In this document: positions 54,840 through 63,850 of the stretch, piece after piece
Numbering within the stretch: the first letter of the stretch is position 1
Layout: every line of letters starts with the position of its first letter
Source: Bin18 sp965200355
GTDB lineage: Bacteria; Desulfobacterota; Binatia; Bin18
Length of the DNA stretch: 64,000 nt
NCBI GenBank assembly: GCA_965200355.1
Contig: OZ241351.1
Span: 2,790,001-2,854,000 of the forward strand
Direction of reading: 5' to 3'
Translations under genes and position numbers: made by a program
The notes under the pieces: model-generated
What the model saw: the letters and a program-made list of their open reading frames with translations, nothing else
Database searches by the model: none
What the model was told of the DNA's origin: nothing

Positions 54840-56243
54840 TCACTCCGCCAGTGGCGCGGCAGGGTCGGGTTCTTCGGTTGCGACTGTTGCTGTCTCTCCA
54901 GCGGCTGCCTCGGGAGGGCGCTTGCCCTGTTCCGGGTCTGCCTTTTCCAGGTCGGCAACCACGACCTGGAGGAATTGATCCGGGTGGAGGTGTTGCTTGG
55001 CCGCGGCTCTCACCTGCTCAAGAGTCACCGAACCAATAATGTCTGGGTAGCGGTCCGGGTAATCGAGCCCGAGTGCGTAGAACTCAAGCAGCGGAAGCAT
55101 CCCGGCGACATCCGCGTTGGAAATGAGCCGGAGCGGAAAACTGTTTATCAGATAGGCTTTTGCTGCTTCGACTTCTTCCGCGCTTGCCCCCTCTTCCCTG
55201 AAGTGCCGAATGACAGCCAGGGTTTCAGCAATGGCTTGGCCGGCGCTTTCATTTTTGGTTTGCAAGACAACGGTGAAAGGCCCTGGATGCTTGCGAGCCG
55301 AAAAATAGCTCCCGACGGAGTAGGCATAGCCTTGCTCCTCTCGAATGCGGTCCATGAGCCGCGAGCCAAACCCTCCGCCCCCAAGAATATGATTCATGAC
55401 CAGAGCGGCATAATAATCAGGGTGCGAGCGGGCGATCCCCGCATGGCCGATCATGATATTGGCCTGGGTAACCTCCTTATTCAGGTTGACCTGTTGAGCC
55501 TGCCGAGCGGGTGGGTCCGGCCACGAGAAGTCGGGCAGGGCGGCCGCTTTCCAGTCGGCAAAATGGGAAGCGAGGAGGGAGATGATCTGGTCCTGAGTGA
55601 TTTCTCCAGCGACGGCGATAATAGTGTTATTGGGCCGATAATAGGTGGCATGGAACTGCTTGATATCAGCCGGCGTCATCCGTGCCAGCGTCTCGGCTTG
55701 GCCCGAAATCAGCCGTCCATAAGGATGCTGAGGGTAGAGATGTTCTTTGAAGGCTTTGCCGGCAATCCAGCCAGGGTTTTCTTGATTGGATTGCAGCCGT
55801 CCCTCAATCTCCTTGCGGATGCGCTCGAATTCATCCTGCGGGAAGGTGGGGGACAGGATGACTTCGGCCAGAAGAGCCCAAGACCGGTCAAGATTCTTGG
55901 TCAACGTCGTCATACTGATGGTCGTCGCATCATTGCCAGCTTCAACTGATAACGACGTTCCCAAGAAGTCGAACTCTTCGGCGAGCGCCTGAGCGGAATA
56001 ACTCACGGTCCCACGGGTGAGCAACTCGGCGGTCAGATTTGCCAAGCCCTGTTTGCCTGGCGGGTCAACCGCGGCGCCTGTTTTGAGGATCATGTTCATC
56101 ACGACCATAGGCAGGCCGGGCCGCTCGGCAACGAGCAAGGTTGCGTTGTTGTCGAGCACGGTCCGCGTTCCCAGCGGTGCGGCTGAGAGGGACGAAACAA
56201 AGCCGAGGCTGCATATCAGGCCGATCAGAAGACGTCGTGTCAT
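54840..56243 (-). CDS. M16-family peptidase subunit, non-catalytic
   Basis: The 467-residue protein has a signal peptide (about 1-21) and the M16 fold, but the zinc site HxxEH is replaced by Leu-Ala-Asn-Leu-Thr near residue 67, so it cannot bind zinc there. The C-terminal half keeps the Arg/Tyr pair region (GSRLMDRIREEQGYAYSVGSYF) used for substrate binding. In M16B enzymes such a subunit pairs with a catalytic one, here the gene 56291-57691 just upstream. The tail is Pro/Glu/Ala-rich. Confidence 0.87.
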   Translation of the reverse strand: MTRRLLIGLICSLGFVSSLSAAPLGTRTVLDNNATLLVAERPGLPMVVMNMILKTGAAVDPPGKQGLANLTAELLTRGTVSYSAQALAEEFDFLGTSLSVEAGNDATTISMTTLTKNLDRSWALLAEVILSPTFPQDEFERIRKEIEGRLQSNQENPGWIAGKAFKEHLYPQHPYGRLISGQAETLARMTPADIKQFHATYYRPNNTIIAVAGEITQDQIISLLASHFADWKAAALPDFSWPDPPARQAQQVNLNKEVTQANIMIGHAGIARSHPDYYAALVMNHILGGGGFGSRLMDRIREEQGYAYSVGSYFSARKHPGPFTVVLQTKNESAGQAIAETLAVIRHFREEGASAEEVEAAKAYLINSFPLRLISNADVAGMLPLLEFYALGLDYPDRYPDIIGSVTLEQVRAAAKQHLHPDQFLQVVVADLEKADPEQGKRPPEAAAGETATVATEEPDPAAPLAE

Positions 56244-56290
56244 GGCAGGCTTCCTTCATAAACGAGAGGACGGAGCGAGCAGGAAGAGGG

Positions 56291-57691
56291 TCAATGCGCC
56301 CCCCGGCGTCCCGGCCCTCCCTGGGCTGACTCCCGAACGGGGGTCCCATCAGGTTCCAGGATGCCGACGGTCCGGTTCGTATCGATCAGATACTTCTGGG
56401 CCACCTGCTGGACCTGTTGCGCGGTGACGGCTCTGAGGCCAGGAATGACTTTGAGGAGGAGGCTCCAGTCGCCAAGCGCAGCATATTGCCCAAGTTGCAG
56501 CGCACGATAGAAGAACGAGTCCTGGGCATAGGTAAAACGCGATTCAATCAGATTCTTGGCCCGTTCCAACTCTTTTTTCGTCACCAGGGTGGTCTTGATC
56601 CGGGTGATCTCTTCAGACAGTGCCTGTTCTGCGGCTTGCCAGGTTTTCCCCGGAGCGATCCGCATGGACAAGGTAAACAGTGTCGGGTCAAGTGCAGTCC
56701 GGTCATAACCGGCGCTCGCACTCAGGGCAAGCTGCTGGTCTTCAACCAGCGAGCGTTGCAAGCGGGCACTGCGCCCGCCCCCAAGAATCGTGGCTGCGAT
56801 TGAGAGCGCAAAACTCTCGTCGTTCTTAAAATTCGGGACGTGATAGCTGGCAATATACAGGGGCAGCGAGGCCGGGCGCTTAAGAAAAACGCGCCGTTCG
56901 CCCCGCTGTGACGGCTCCACTGAGGTGACCTCAGGAATTGCCGGCCCGGCTGGAAGCTGGCCAAACGTCTGGTGGATGCGCGGCAGGAGGCGCTCTGGGG
57001 TCACATCCCCGGCGATCACCAGGATGGCATTGCCAGGAACATAATAGGTCTGATGATAGGCTTTGACCTCTGCGAGGCTGACCGTTTCCAGGTCGTGCAT
57101 CCAGCCGACGATGGGCCAGCCATAGGGATGGGCCGTAAACGCGGCGGCACTGACCTGTTCCCACAAGTCGGAGCTGGGCTCGTCCGCGGTCCGCAGCCGG
57201 CGTTCTTCCATGACAATTTTCTGCTCTGACAAAAAGCCTTCCTCGTCCAGCATGACATGGGCCATGCGGTCGGCTTCGAGTGTCAGAAAGAGGTCGAGAT
57301 GCTGTACGGCGGCGCTTTCAAAATAGACAGTCTGGTCGGCAGAGGTGAACGCATTGAGCCGCCCCCCGCGCTCCTGAATCAACCGAGAAAATTCGCCTTT
57401 GCCGTAGGTCGGCGTTCCCCTGAACATGAGATGCTCAAGCAGATGCGAAATACCCGTAATGCCCGGTCGCTCATTGCGCGAGCCGACCTTATACCAGACT
57501 TGCAGGGTGGCGACCGGCGCGCGATGGTCTTCCAATATGATAACGGTCAGGCCGTTATTGAGAACGTGTTGTGTGACCTGCCAGCCGTCTGTGTCAAGAG
57601 CTTGGCTATGGCCGGACCGAAAACCAAGCAGGAGGACGAGGACGCAGACGAGCGCGGGAAGATATCTCACCAGTTGACGCCGTGTAACCAT
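56291..57691 (-). CDS. M16-family zinc peptidase, catalytic subunit
   Basis: Start set at 57691, which gives a signal peptide directly; ATG 57700 and a TTG at 57760 are also possible. The 466-residue protein has the inverted zinc motif in GISHLLEHLMFRGT (His-x-x-Glu-His) and the distant Glu in EQKIVMEERRLR. It partners with the non-catalytic gene 47 bases downstream. Members degrade oxidised or misfolded peptides in the periplasm (PqqL-like or processing-peptidase-like). Confidence 0.88.
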   Translation of the reverse strand: MVTRRQLVRYLPALVCVLVLLLGFRSGHSQALDTDGWQVTQHVLNNGLTVIILEDHRAPVATLQVWYKVGSRNERPGITGISHLLEHLMFRGTPTYGKGEFSRLIQERGGRLNAFTSADQTVYFESAAVQHLDLFLTLEADRMAHVMLDEEGFLSEQKIVMEERRLRTADEPSSDLWEQVSAAAFTAHPYGWPIVGWMHDLETVSLAEVKAYHQTYYVPGNAILVIAGDVTPERLLPRIHQTFGQLPAGPAIPEVTSVEPSQRGERRVFLKRPASLPLYIASYHVPNFKNDESFALSIAATILGGGRSARLQRSLVEDQQLALSASAGYDRTALDPTLFTLSMRIAPGKTWQAAEQALSEEITRIKTTLVTKKELERAKNLIESRFTYAQDSFFYRALQLGQYAALGDWSLLLKVIPGLRAVTAQQVQQVAQKYLIDTNRTVGILEPDGTPVRESAQGGPGRRGAH

Positions 57692-57778
57692 ACCGCGCAT
57701 AGTTGCGAACGCCAGACCGGTTTGCAAGGGGAGGGCGACACGGAACGAAGGGGCGCTCAAGACAAGAGGCGCGCCTGT

Positions 57779-58276
57779 TTAATAGACCCATTCTCCTTTG
57801 GTGTAGCGAAAGATCTCGGAGACTTGGCTGGTCTCGGCCGGCGTAAACAGGCCGTTGATCGCCTGTTTTTTTGTCTTGCCTATGCTGCGCATGGTCTTTT
57901 TGTAATACCTCAGAATGCCGACAAAGGGCGTTGCCTGTGACCGGGTGAGTTTGATCGTGGTGTAGCGATGAGGAAGATAGCCGATATATTCGGCGACGAA
58001 CCCGTCCGGTGTTTGCCTGATGTGCATCCGCTCTTTTTTTTGAAAGTCTTCGGTTGCTGCCAGCTTCTGCATCCACTTACGGGTAAAGACATCAAAGCTC
58101 GCCCGTACTCGGTCTTCCGCCTCTTCTGCTGAGCTGTGCCTCGCTTGGGCCTCTCCCCTCTGAGACGACGAAGGGCTTTGCTGAGGAGGGGTTTCCCCGG
58201 CCGTGGCCGCACAGCAGAAGACAAGTATCAGCAGCCCTGAAGCGCAACTGTGGAAAAGGTATGTGAATGGCAGCAT
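57779..58276 (-). CDS. Exported protein of unknown function
   Basis: Start at 58276 gives a 165-residue protein with a hydrophobic signal peptide (about 1-26), a Ser/Pro/Gln-rich linker and a basic domain with EDRVRASFDVFTRKWMQKL and YIGYLPHRYTTIKLTRSQATPFVGILRYY. No known family. The open frame runs upstream across the ompA terminator to 58351; that part is not used. It precedes the M16 operon. Confidence 0.65.
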   Translation of the reverse strand: MLPFTYLFHSCASGLLILVFCCAATAGETPPQQSPSSSQRGEAQARHSSAEEAEDRVRASFDVFTRKWMQKLAATEDFQKKERMHIRQTPDGFVAEYIGYLPHRYTTIKLTRSQATPFVGILRYYKKTMRSIGKTKKQAINGLFTPAETSQVSEIFRYTKGEWVY

Positions 58277-58292
58277 ACGGGTAGGATGTGAA

Positions 58293-58330
58293 AAGGGCGG
58301 GGCTGGTGACTCGAACCAGGCCCCGCCCTT
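58293..58330 (-). terminator. Rho-independent terminator of the OmpA-family gene
   Basis: A 15-16 base-pair GC-rich stem (58315-58330 with 58293-58307, one bulged base) encloses a seven-base loop. On the minus strand the stem ends in CGCCC and is followed by TTTT. It starts 18 bases after the stop codon of the OmpA-like gene. This is the clearest terminator in the window. Confidence 0.85.
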
Positions 58331-58347
58331 GTTCATGCTGAGACGGA

Positions 58348-59040
58348 TCATTCACCGGCAGAGTGCGTGTGAACGATCAATTCAGCCCGTCGGTTCATGG
58401 ACCGGCCTTCCCGGTTGTCCGTCCCGTCGTCATTCATATTCGGGGCGACCGGGTCGTTTTCCCCACGCCCGACGGTTTCAAGACGACCGGCGTCTATGCC
58501 TCTATCGACCAAGTACGCCTTGACTGCCGCGGCGCGCTCTTCCGATAAGCTCTGGTTATAGGACTCGGAGCCTAGCGAATCCGTATGCCCTTCGATCAGG
58601 ACTGCGCGGTCTGGATTCTCCTGAAGAATATGGACCGCTTCATCAAGGACCGGCTCGAACTCAGGCTCCACGTCCGACTTGTCAAAGCCGAAGGTAATGC
58701 CGCGCAGGATGATTTCCTTGGGTTCCGGCGGTGGTGGCGGTGGTGGCGGTGGTGGCGGTGGTGGCGGTGGTGGCGGTGGTGGCGGTGGTGGCGGTGGTGG
58801 CGGTGGGTCGTCCGCGGAATAATAGCCTAAGACCGCGCCGACCAGAGCCCCAATGCCAGCCCCAGCCCCAAGCCCCGCATCCGTATCATCACTGACTCCT
58901 GTACCGGCCGCGGCTCCAATAGCAGCGCCGAATGTCGCGCCGTAGAGTGCACGCTTATGTCTTTCCGTTGCGCAGCCTGTCACCAGAAAGAGAAGGGCCA
59001 TAGCCCAAATATAATGAAAGCCTCTCCTCCATCGAATCAT
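58348..59040 (-). CDS. OmpA-family lipoprotein with a 27-proline linker
   Basis: The 230-residue protein begins with a lipoprotein signal (LLFLVTGC at about 16-23) and continues with a glycine-zipper segment (about 32-72). A run of 27 prolines follows, encoded by a 9-base repeat at 58726-58806, and then a peptidoglycan-binding OmpA domain (GITFGFDKSDVEPEF, LIEGHTDSLGSESYN, LSEERAAAVKAYL, GRGENDPVAPN, NRRAELIV). It anchors the outer membrane to the cell wall. AAGGAGG precedes the ATG. Confidence 0.9.
   Translation of the reverse strand: MIRWRRGFHYIWAMALLFLVTGCATERHKRALYGATFGAAIGAAAGTGVSDDTDAGLGAGAGIGALVGAVLGYYSADDPPPPPPPPPPPPPPPPPPPPPPPPPPPEPKEIILRGITFGFDKSDVEPEFEPVLDEAVHILQENPDRAVLIEGHTDSLGSESYNQSLSEERAAAVKAYLVDRGIDAGRLETVGRGENDPVAPNMNDDGTDNREGRSMNRRAELIVHTHSAGE
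58726..58806 (-). repeat. 9-base tandem repeat encoding poly-proline
   Basis: Eighty-one bases consist of CGG followed by about 8.7 copies of CGGTGGTGG on the plus strand. Read on the minus strand they give 27 consecutive proline codons (CCA and CCG) in the OmpA-like gene. Being a multiple of three, unit gain or loss changes linker length without frameshift. Confidence 0.9.
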
Positions 59041-59184
59041 TTCCTGACCTCCTTCCTTTCCTGCATGTCCGTCCAGGGAAGAACTCCTCCGAACGAGAAT
59101 ATCAGTTCCACGGACCCATAACAGAAAGCCGGCGTTCCGACAAGATCACAACACAGATATCCAAACACGCGCAGCCGCTGAGGA

Positions 59185-60372
59185 CTACGAGCGGAGTGCC
59201 GCCAGGCCAGGCAGGTCGCCCGATTCGAGAAAGGCTAAGGACGCCCCGCCCCCGGTTGAGATATGGCTGATCCGGTCGGCAAGCGTGGCCTGGCTCAAGG
59301 CGGCAACCGTATCTCCGCCACCGGCAACGCTGAAACAAGCTGAGAGGCCGGCCACCGCGGCGGCAATAGCGCGGGTGCCCCGGTCGTACGGAGGCATTTC
59401 AAAAACACCCATTGGGCCGTTCCAGAGCACCGTCCTAGCAGACCGTACAACCGACTGAAACGCGGTAATACTACGTGGCCCGATGTCTGCTCCGAGCTGC
59501 GTAGCGGGAATATCGGATCCGGTTGTCGCGCTCGAACCGGCTCCGTCTGCAAGCTGTGCTGTCACAATATGGTCGTGGGGGAGGTGAATGGGGACACCCT
59601 GCTGCTGAGCCGCTTGCAGCAGGGCTTTTGCCTCGTCAATTTTCTCTGGCTCGACCAGAGAGCGGCCGGTGCTCACCCCTTGCGCCCGCAAGAGGGTATA
59701 GGCCATGGCCCCACCGATGATGATCGCGTCGGTGCGTGACAGCAGGCTGTGTATCAGTCCGATTTTGTCCGACACTTTCGCTCCACCGAGGAGAGCCACA
59801 AAAGGACGGTCCGGTGCGGACAATAGGGAGGACAGCGCCTCGACTTCCTTGCGCACAAGAAACCCGACCCCCTTGTCCTCGAAATGTTGCACCGCGCCGA
59901 CAACCGAGGCATGAGAGCGGTGAGACGAGCCAAACGCATCATTCACGTAGACATCGGCCAGGTCAGCAAGCGCACGACTGAACGTCGGGTCATTGGCTTC
60001 TTCTTCAGCATGGAAGCGCAGGTTCTCAAGTACGACCACTGACCCAGCCGGAAGCTGGTCAATCTGCCGCTGAACCGTCGGCCCCACACAATCTGGAGCG
60101 AGGCTCACCGGGCGACCCAACAGGTCCTGGAGCAGCGCTGCCGCGGGTTTGAGACTAAGCGCCGGCGTGACTGTGCCCCGCGGACGACCCAGGTGAGAGG
60201 CGAGCAGGACGGTCGCGCCCTGAGCGAGGGCGTGCTGTATGGTGGGCAGTGCTGCCCGCACTCGCGTTGCGTCGCCGACTTGGTATTTCGGTGTCAGCGG
60301 TACGTTAAAATCAACGCGGATCAGAACGCACCTGTGGGCCAGAGAGAGCTGGTCAATGGTTTTGAGTGCCAT
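59185..60372 (-). CDS. pgk: Phosphoglycerate kinase
   Basis: The 395-residue protein has all PGK motifs: RVDFNVPL near residues 19-26, SHLGRPRG, ENLRFHAEEEAND, VNDAFGSSHRSHAS, LLGGAKVSDKIGLI, WNGPMGVFEMPPYDRGTRA and GGGDTVAAL. It makes ATP and 3-phosphoglycerate in glycolysis and runs in reverse in gluconeogenesis. Neither gapA nor tpiA is next to it. It follows lon on the same strand, 26 bases away. Confidence 0.96.
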   Translation of the reverse strand: MALKTIDQLSLAHRCVLIRVDFNVPLTPKYQVGDATRVRAALPTIQHALAQGATVLLASHLGRPRGTVTPALSLKPAAALLQDLLGRPVSLAPDCVGPTVQRQIDQLPAGSVVVLENLRFHAEEEANDPTFSRALADLADVYVNDAFGSSHRSHASVVGAVQHFEDKGVGFLVRKEVEALSSLLSAPDRPFVALLGGAKVSDKIGLIHSLLSRTDAIIIGGAMAYTLLRAQGVSTGRSLVEPEKIDEAKALLQAAQQQGVPIHLPHDHIVTAQLADGAGSSATTGSDIPATQLGADIGPRSITAFQSVVRSARTVLWNGPMGVFEMPPYDRGTRAIAAAVAGLSACFSVAGGGDTVAALSQATLADRISHISTGGGASLAFLESGDLPGLAALRS

Positions 60373-60398
60373 GCGTGACGCCTGGGACCCGGCGACCC

Positions 60399-62843
60399 TT
60401 ACGAGGGCGGGACCTCGGGCTGAAATCCCGTCTGGGTGGCGGTGACATCAACCGTGGTCGCTTCCAGCGCATGCTCAAGCACTTCATCGATAAACTCAAC
60501 AAAGCGAAACTGCATTTCCTCCCGCACCTGAGGCGGGACATCTTCCAGGTCTTTCTCATTCCGTTTGGGCAAGATGACCGTCGTGACGCCAGCGCGCCGG
60601 GCCGCCAATACTTTTTCTTTGACCCCGCCAATAGGCATCACTTTTCCCCGCAGGGTAATTTCGCCGGTCATAGCCACATCCTGACGAACCTTGCGTCCGG
60701 TCAGCAGGGAAGCCAGGGCCGTCACCATCGTAATGCCGGCAGAGGGGCCGTCCTTGGGAATCGCGCCCGAGGGAACATGGATATGGATATCGCAGTTGTC
60801 ATAAAAGTCGGCAGGAATATGTAAGTGGTCGGCTTGGGAGCGCACATAGGACAGGGCAGTTTGGGCCGACTCTTTCATCACGTCGCCGAGGTGGCCGGTC
60901 AGGGTGAGGCCCTTTTTCCCAACCATGCGGGTCGCCTCAATAAAGAGAATATCCCCCCCATTTGGAGTCCAGGCCAGCCCGATTGCGACGCCAGGCCGTT
61001 GGGTCCGCTCTGCCACTTCCGGGAAAAATTTAATCGGTCCCAGTAGGTCCGAGACTTTCTCCTGAGTGACTGTCGTCTTTTCCGTATTGCCTTCAGTGAC
61101 GCCTCGGGCGACTTTGCGACACACCGCCCCAATCTCGCGTTCCAGGTTCCGAACGCCGGCCTCGTGGGTATATCCACCCGCAATACTCAGCACGGCCTCA
61201 TCGCTGAACTCAATCTGTTCGTCGGTCAGACCATGCTCAACGACCTGCTTGGGAATAATGTGACGCTTGGCAATTTCGAGCTTTTCCTCTTCCGTATAGC
61301 CGGCCAATTCAATGACCTCCATACGGTCCTTGAGGGCCGGTGGAACCGGCTCCAAATAGTTGGCGGTCGTAATAAACATGACCTTGGACAAGTCGAAGGG
61401 AACGTCCAGGTAGTGGTCGGAGAACGAGAAATTCTGTTCGGGGTCTAAGACTTCCAGCAGGGCCGAGGCTGGGTCCCCACGAAAATCCATGCCCAGCTTG
61501 TCGATTTCGTCCAACATGAACAGTGGGTTATGGGACCCGGCGGATCGCAGGGACTGAATGATACGACCCGGCAGAGAGCCGATATATGTCCGACGATGCC
61601 CACGGATTTCCGCCTCGTCTCTGACGCCGCCAAGGGAGAGGCGCACAAACTTGCGTCCCATGGCCCGCGCAATAGAGCGCCCCAGCGATGTTTTGCCGAC
61701 TCCCGGAGGGCCGACGAAACAGAGAATAGGGCCCTTCGAGTCCTGCTTGAGCTTACGGACGGCTAAATACTCAAGGATACGGTCCTTAATTTTCTCCAGG
61801 TCGTAATGGTCTTCGTCCAGAACCTGACGGGCGTGCGGAATATCGAGGTTGTCCTCTGTCTTGATCTCCCAGGGGAGGTGGATGAGCCATTCGAGATAGG
61901 TCCGCACCATCGAGTGTTCGGCCGACTCAGGGGGAATAATTTTGAGGCGCTCGAATTCATTGTTGGCCGCTTTGAGCGCCTCCTCGGGCATATTGGCGTC
62001 GTCTATTTTCTGGCGGAGGTCATCAATCTCGTTGGAACGGGAGTCGCCTTCGCCCAGTTCTTTTTGGATCGCCCGCATCTGCTGGCGCAAATAGAATTCT
62101 TTCTGGTTTTTATTCAGCTCATTCTGCACCTGGGACTGGATTTTATTCCCCAACTCAACCAGTTCGACTTCACGATTCAGAATAGCGGACAGCTTCTCCA
62201 AGCGGGTGCGGACACTCAGCGTATTCAAGAGGTCTTGCTTTTCATCAACCGAGATATTGAGGTTGGACGCGATCAGGTCCGTCACCTTGGCCGGGTCTTT
62301 GATATTCATGACCACGCCCTGGAGTTCATCCGGCAGGTACGGCACCATAGAGACGAATTTGGCAAACTGACTGACGAGATGGGCTTGACGCGCGTCCACA
62401 TCTCGGGAGGCGACTGTTTCGCTCTCCAGGGGTATGACCTGGGCCTGATAATAGGGTTCGATTTGCGTGTATTCTCGAATATCAATCCGCTTCAGCCCCT
62501 GGACCAGAATCCGGACGCTGTCGTCCGGGTATTTCAGCATTTTCAGGATGCGACCGGCACTCCCACGCGAAAAAAGAGCCTGCGGGTCAGGGGATTCATC
62601 TTCCGGGTTTTTCTGGGCGGCTAAGCCCAGGAGGCTGTCGCCTTTTCGGCAGTCTTCAACCAGCTTGAGGGAGGACGCGCGTGAAATCAGGAGGGGGACG
62701 ATGGCGGACGGAAAGATGACCACACCCCGCAAGGGCAGGACCGGGAGGTGTTGAGGAAGTTCGACATCACTCAGGTCTTCTTCAAACCCCACCACTCGCT
62801 GTTCCGTGAGTTCTTCTCCTGCTCCGACCTTGCTCTCTGCCAT
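60399..62843 (-). CDS. lon: ATP-dependent protease La (Lon)
   Basis: The 814-residue protein has a complete Lon layout: N-terminal substrate-binding domain (LPVLPLRGVVIFPSAIVPLLI), coiled-coil (KNQKEFYLRQQMRAIQKELGE), AAA+ module with GPPGVGKTS and MLDEIDKL, and a protease domain with the Ser-Lys dyad (GPSAGITM and PIGGVKEK). It degrades damaged and short-lived proteins in the cytoplasm. The C-terminal extension of about 25 residues is short. Confidence 0.97.
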   Translation of the reverse strand: MAESKVGAGEELTEQRVVGFEEDLSDVELPQHLPVLPLRGVVIFPSAIVPLLISRASSLKLVEDCRKGDSLLGLAAQKNPEDESPDPQALFSRGSAGRILKMLKYPDDSVRILVQGLKRIDIREYTQIEPYYQAQVIPLESETVASRDVDARQAHLVSQFAKFVSMVPYLPDELQGVVMNIKDPAKVTDLIASNLNISVDEKQDLLNTLSVRTRLEKLSAILNREVELVELGNKIQSQVQNELNKNQKEFYLRQQMRAIQKELGEGDSRSNEIDDLRQKIDDANMPEEALKAANNEFERLKIIPPESAEHSMVRTYLEWLIHLPWEIKTEDNLDIPHARQVLDEDHYDLEKIKDRILEYLAVRKLKQDSKGPILCFVGPPGVGKTSLGRSIARAMGRKFVRLSLGGVRDEAEIRGHRRTYIGSLPGRIIQSLRSAGSHNPLFMLDEIDKLGMDFRGDPASALLEVLDPEQNFSFSDHYLDVPFDLSKVMFITTANYLEPVPPALKDRMEVIELAGYTEEEKLEIAKRHIIPKQVVEHGLTDEQIEFSDEAVLSIAGGYTHEAGVRNLEREIGAVCRKVARGVTEGNTEKTTVTQEKVSDLLGPIKFFPEVAERTQRPGVAIGLAWTPNGGDILFIEATRMVGKKGLTLTGHLGDVMKESAQTALSYVRSQADHLHIPADFYDNCDIHIHVPSGAIPKDGPSAGITMVTALASLLTGRKVRQDVAMTGEITLRGKVMPIGGVKEKVLAARRAGVTTVILPKRNEKDLEDVPPQVREEMQFRFVEFIDEVLEHALEATTVDVTATQTGFQPEVPPS

Positions 62844-63014
62844 AGGTCTCCTCCCATAGTGTTCCCACTACACACTCAGACTGTCCAAAACCATAATACA
62901 TGGTCTCTGCTTGCACAAGTGGGAAACTCCGGCTACAAACTTCGGCACTCCCCATTCTGATTGGACTCAGCCGTGGAAGCTGAGAAGCCTTCAGCGCCTC
63001 GGTAAAGGACTGGT

Positions 63015-63764
63015 GTGAAACATTACGACGCTGTGCTGTTTGACCTCTTTGGGACCATTGCCCTGTTTCAGCCAGAAAAACTGCCGGTTTTTGAGTGGAA
63101 GGGGCAGCCGACCCGCTCCACGCTGGGTCGGCTGCGTGATGTGGTGACGGAGGTGGTTCCGTCGCTGTCTTTTGAGCGGTTCTATCAGTCCCTGGGCGCA
63201 GTGAACCAGGAACTTGGCGCTATCCGTTCCGCGGAAATGCGCGAAATCAGCTCTGCGGAGCGATTTCGCCGCACCCTGGTCCACGCCGGTCTGGACGACA
63301 CCCCTGAAACCGCTCGTGCCGGGGCGTCCCTCTCTCTGGCCCATATGGACCTGCTCGCCCGCGCGACCGAGGTCCCTGCCGCGCATACCCGGTTCGTCGT
63401 GCGCGTGAGCGAGCGCTACCCGACTGCCTTGGTCTCAAATTTTGATCACGCCCCAACCGCGCGCCGAGTCATCCAAGAAGGTCGGGTCGCCGACTGCTTT
63501 CGCTGTACAGTCATCTCTGCGGAGCATGGCTGGCGTAAACCCCACACCAAGATATTTCACGACACGCTCGCCCAACTACAGGTGCCGTCCCAATCGGCCC
63601 TGTTTGTTGGCGATTCTCCCCATGACGATGTGACTGGGGCGCGACAAGCCGGGATGGATATCGCCTGGGTCAACGCCTCTGGAGCCGCCCTCCCCGCGGA
63701 CTGTCCACACCCCCACTATACGATTCGAGCCATTCCGGAGTTGGCATCGCTCCTGCTCTCATAG
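63015..63764 (+). CDS. HAD-superfamily hydrolase
   Basis: The GTG at 63015 starts a 249-residue HAD protein with motif I DLFGT (Asp nucleophile; the second Asp is replaced by Gly as in DxFGT variants), motif II SNFDH, motif III Lys in WRKP and motif IV VGDSPHDDVTGARQAGM. The helical cap is inserted after motif I. It probably acts as a phosphatase on a small phosphate ester; substrate unknown. It is divergent from lon. Confidence 0.87.
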   Translation: MKHYDAVLFDLFGTIALFQPEKLPVFEWKGQPTRSTLGRLRDVVTEVVPSLSFERFYQSLGAVNQELGAIRSAEMREISSAERFRRTLVHAGLDDTPETARAGASLSLAHMDLLARATEVPAAHTRFVVRVSERYPTALVSNFDHAPTARRVIQEGRVADCFRCTVISAEHGWRKPHTKIFHDTLAQLQVPSQSALFVGDSPHDDVTGARQAGMDIAWVNASGAALPADCPHPHYTIRAIPELASLLLS

Positions 63765-63784
63765 GCATTGTTCATAGGTATTGT
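63759..63784 (+). repeat. Two tandem 13-base repeats at the end of the HAD gene
   Basis: TCATAGGCATTGT (63759-63771) is followed directly by TCATAGGTATTGT (63772-63784), 12 of 13 identical. A third partial copy, TCATAGG, is at 63810-63816. The first overlaps the stop codon of the HAD gene. Role unknown; an operator for the next gene is possible. Confidence 0.55.
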
Positions 63785-63850
63785 TGACCCCCGCTAGTGG
63801 TATCGTTTTTCATAGGAAGTGCGCGCATACGAACCTCTGCCCGACCGCCT

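Noticed and set aside
58726..58806. CRISPR or minisatellite of non-coding kind
   Set aside because: There are no spacers and the repeat is in frame inside the OmpA-like gene.
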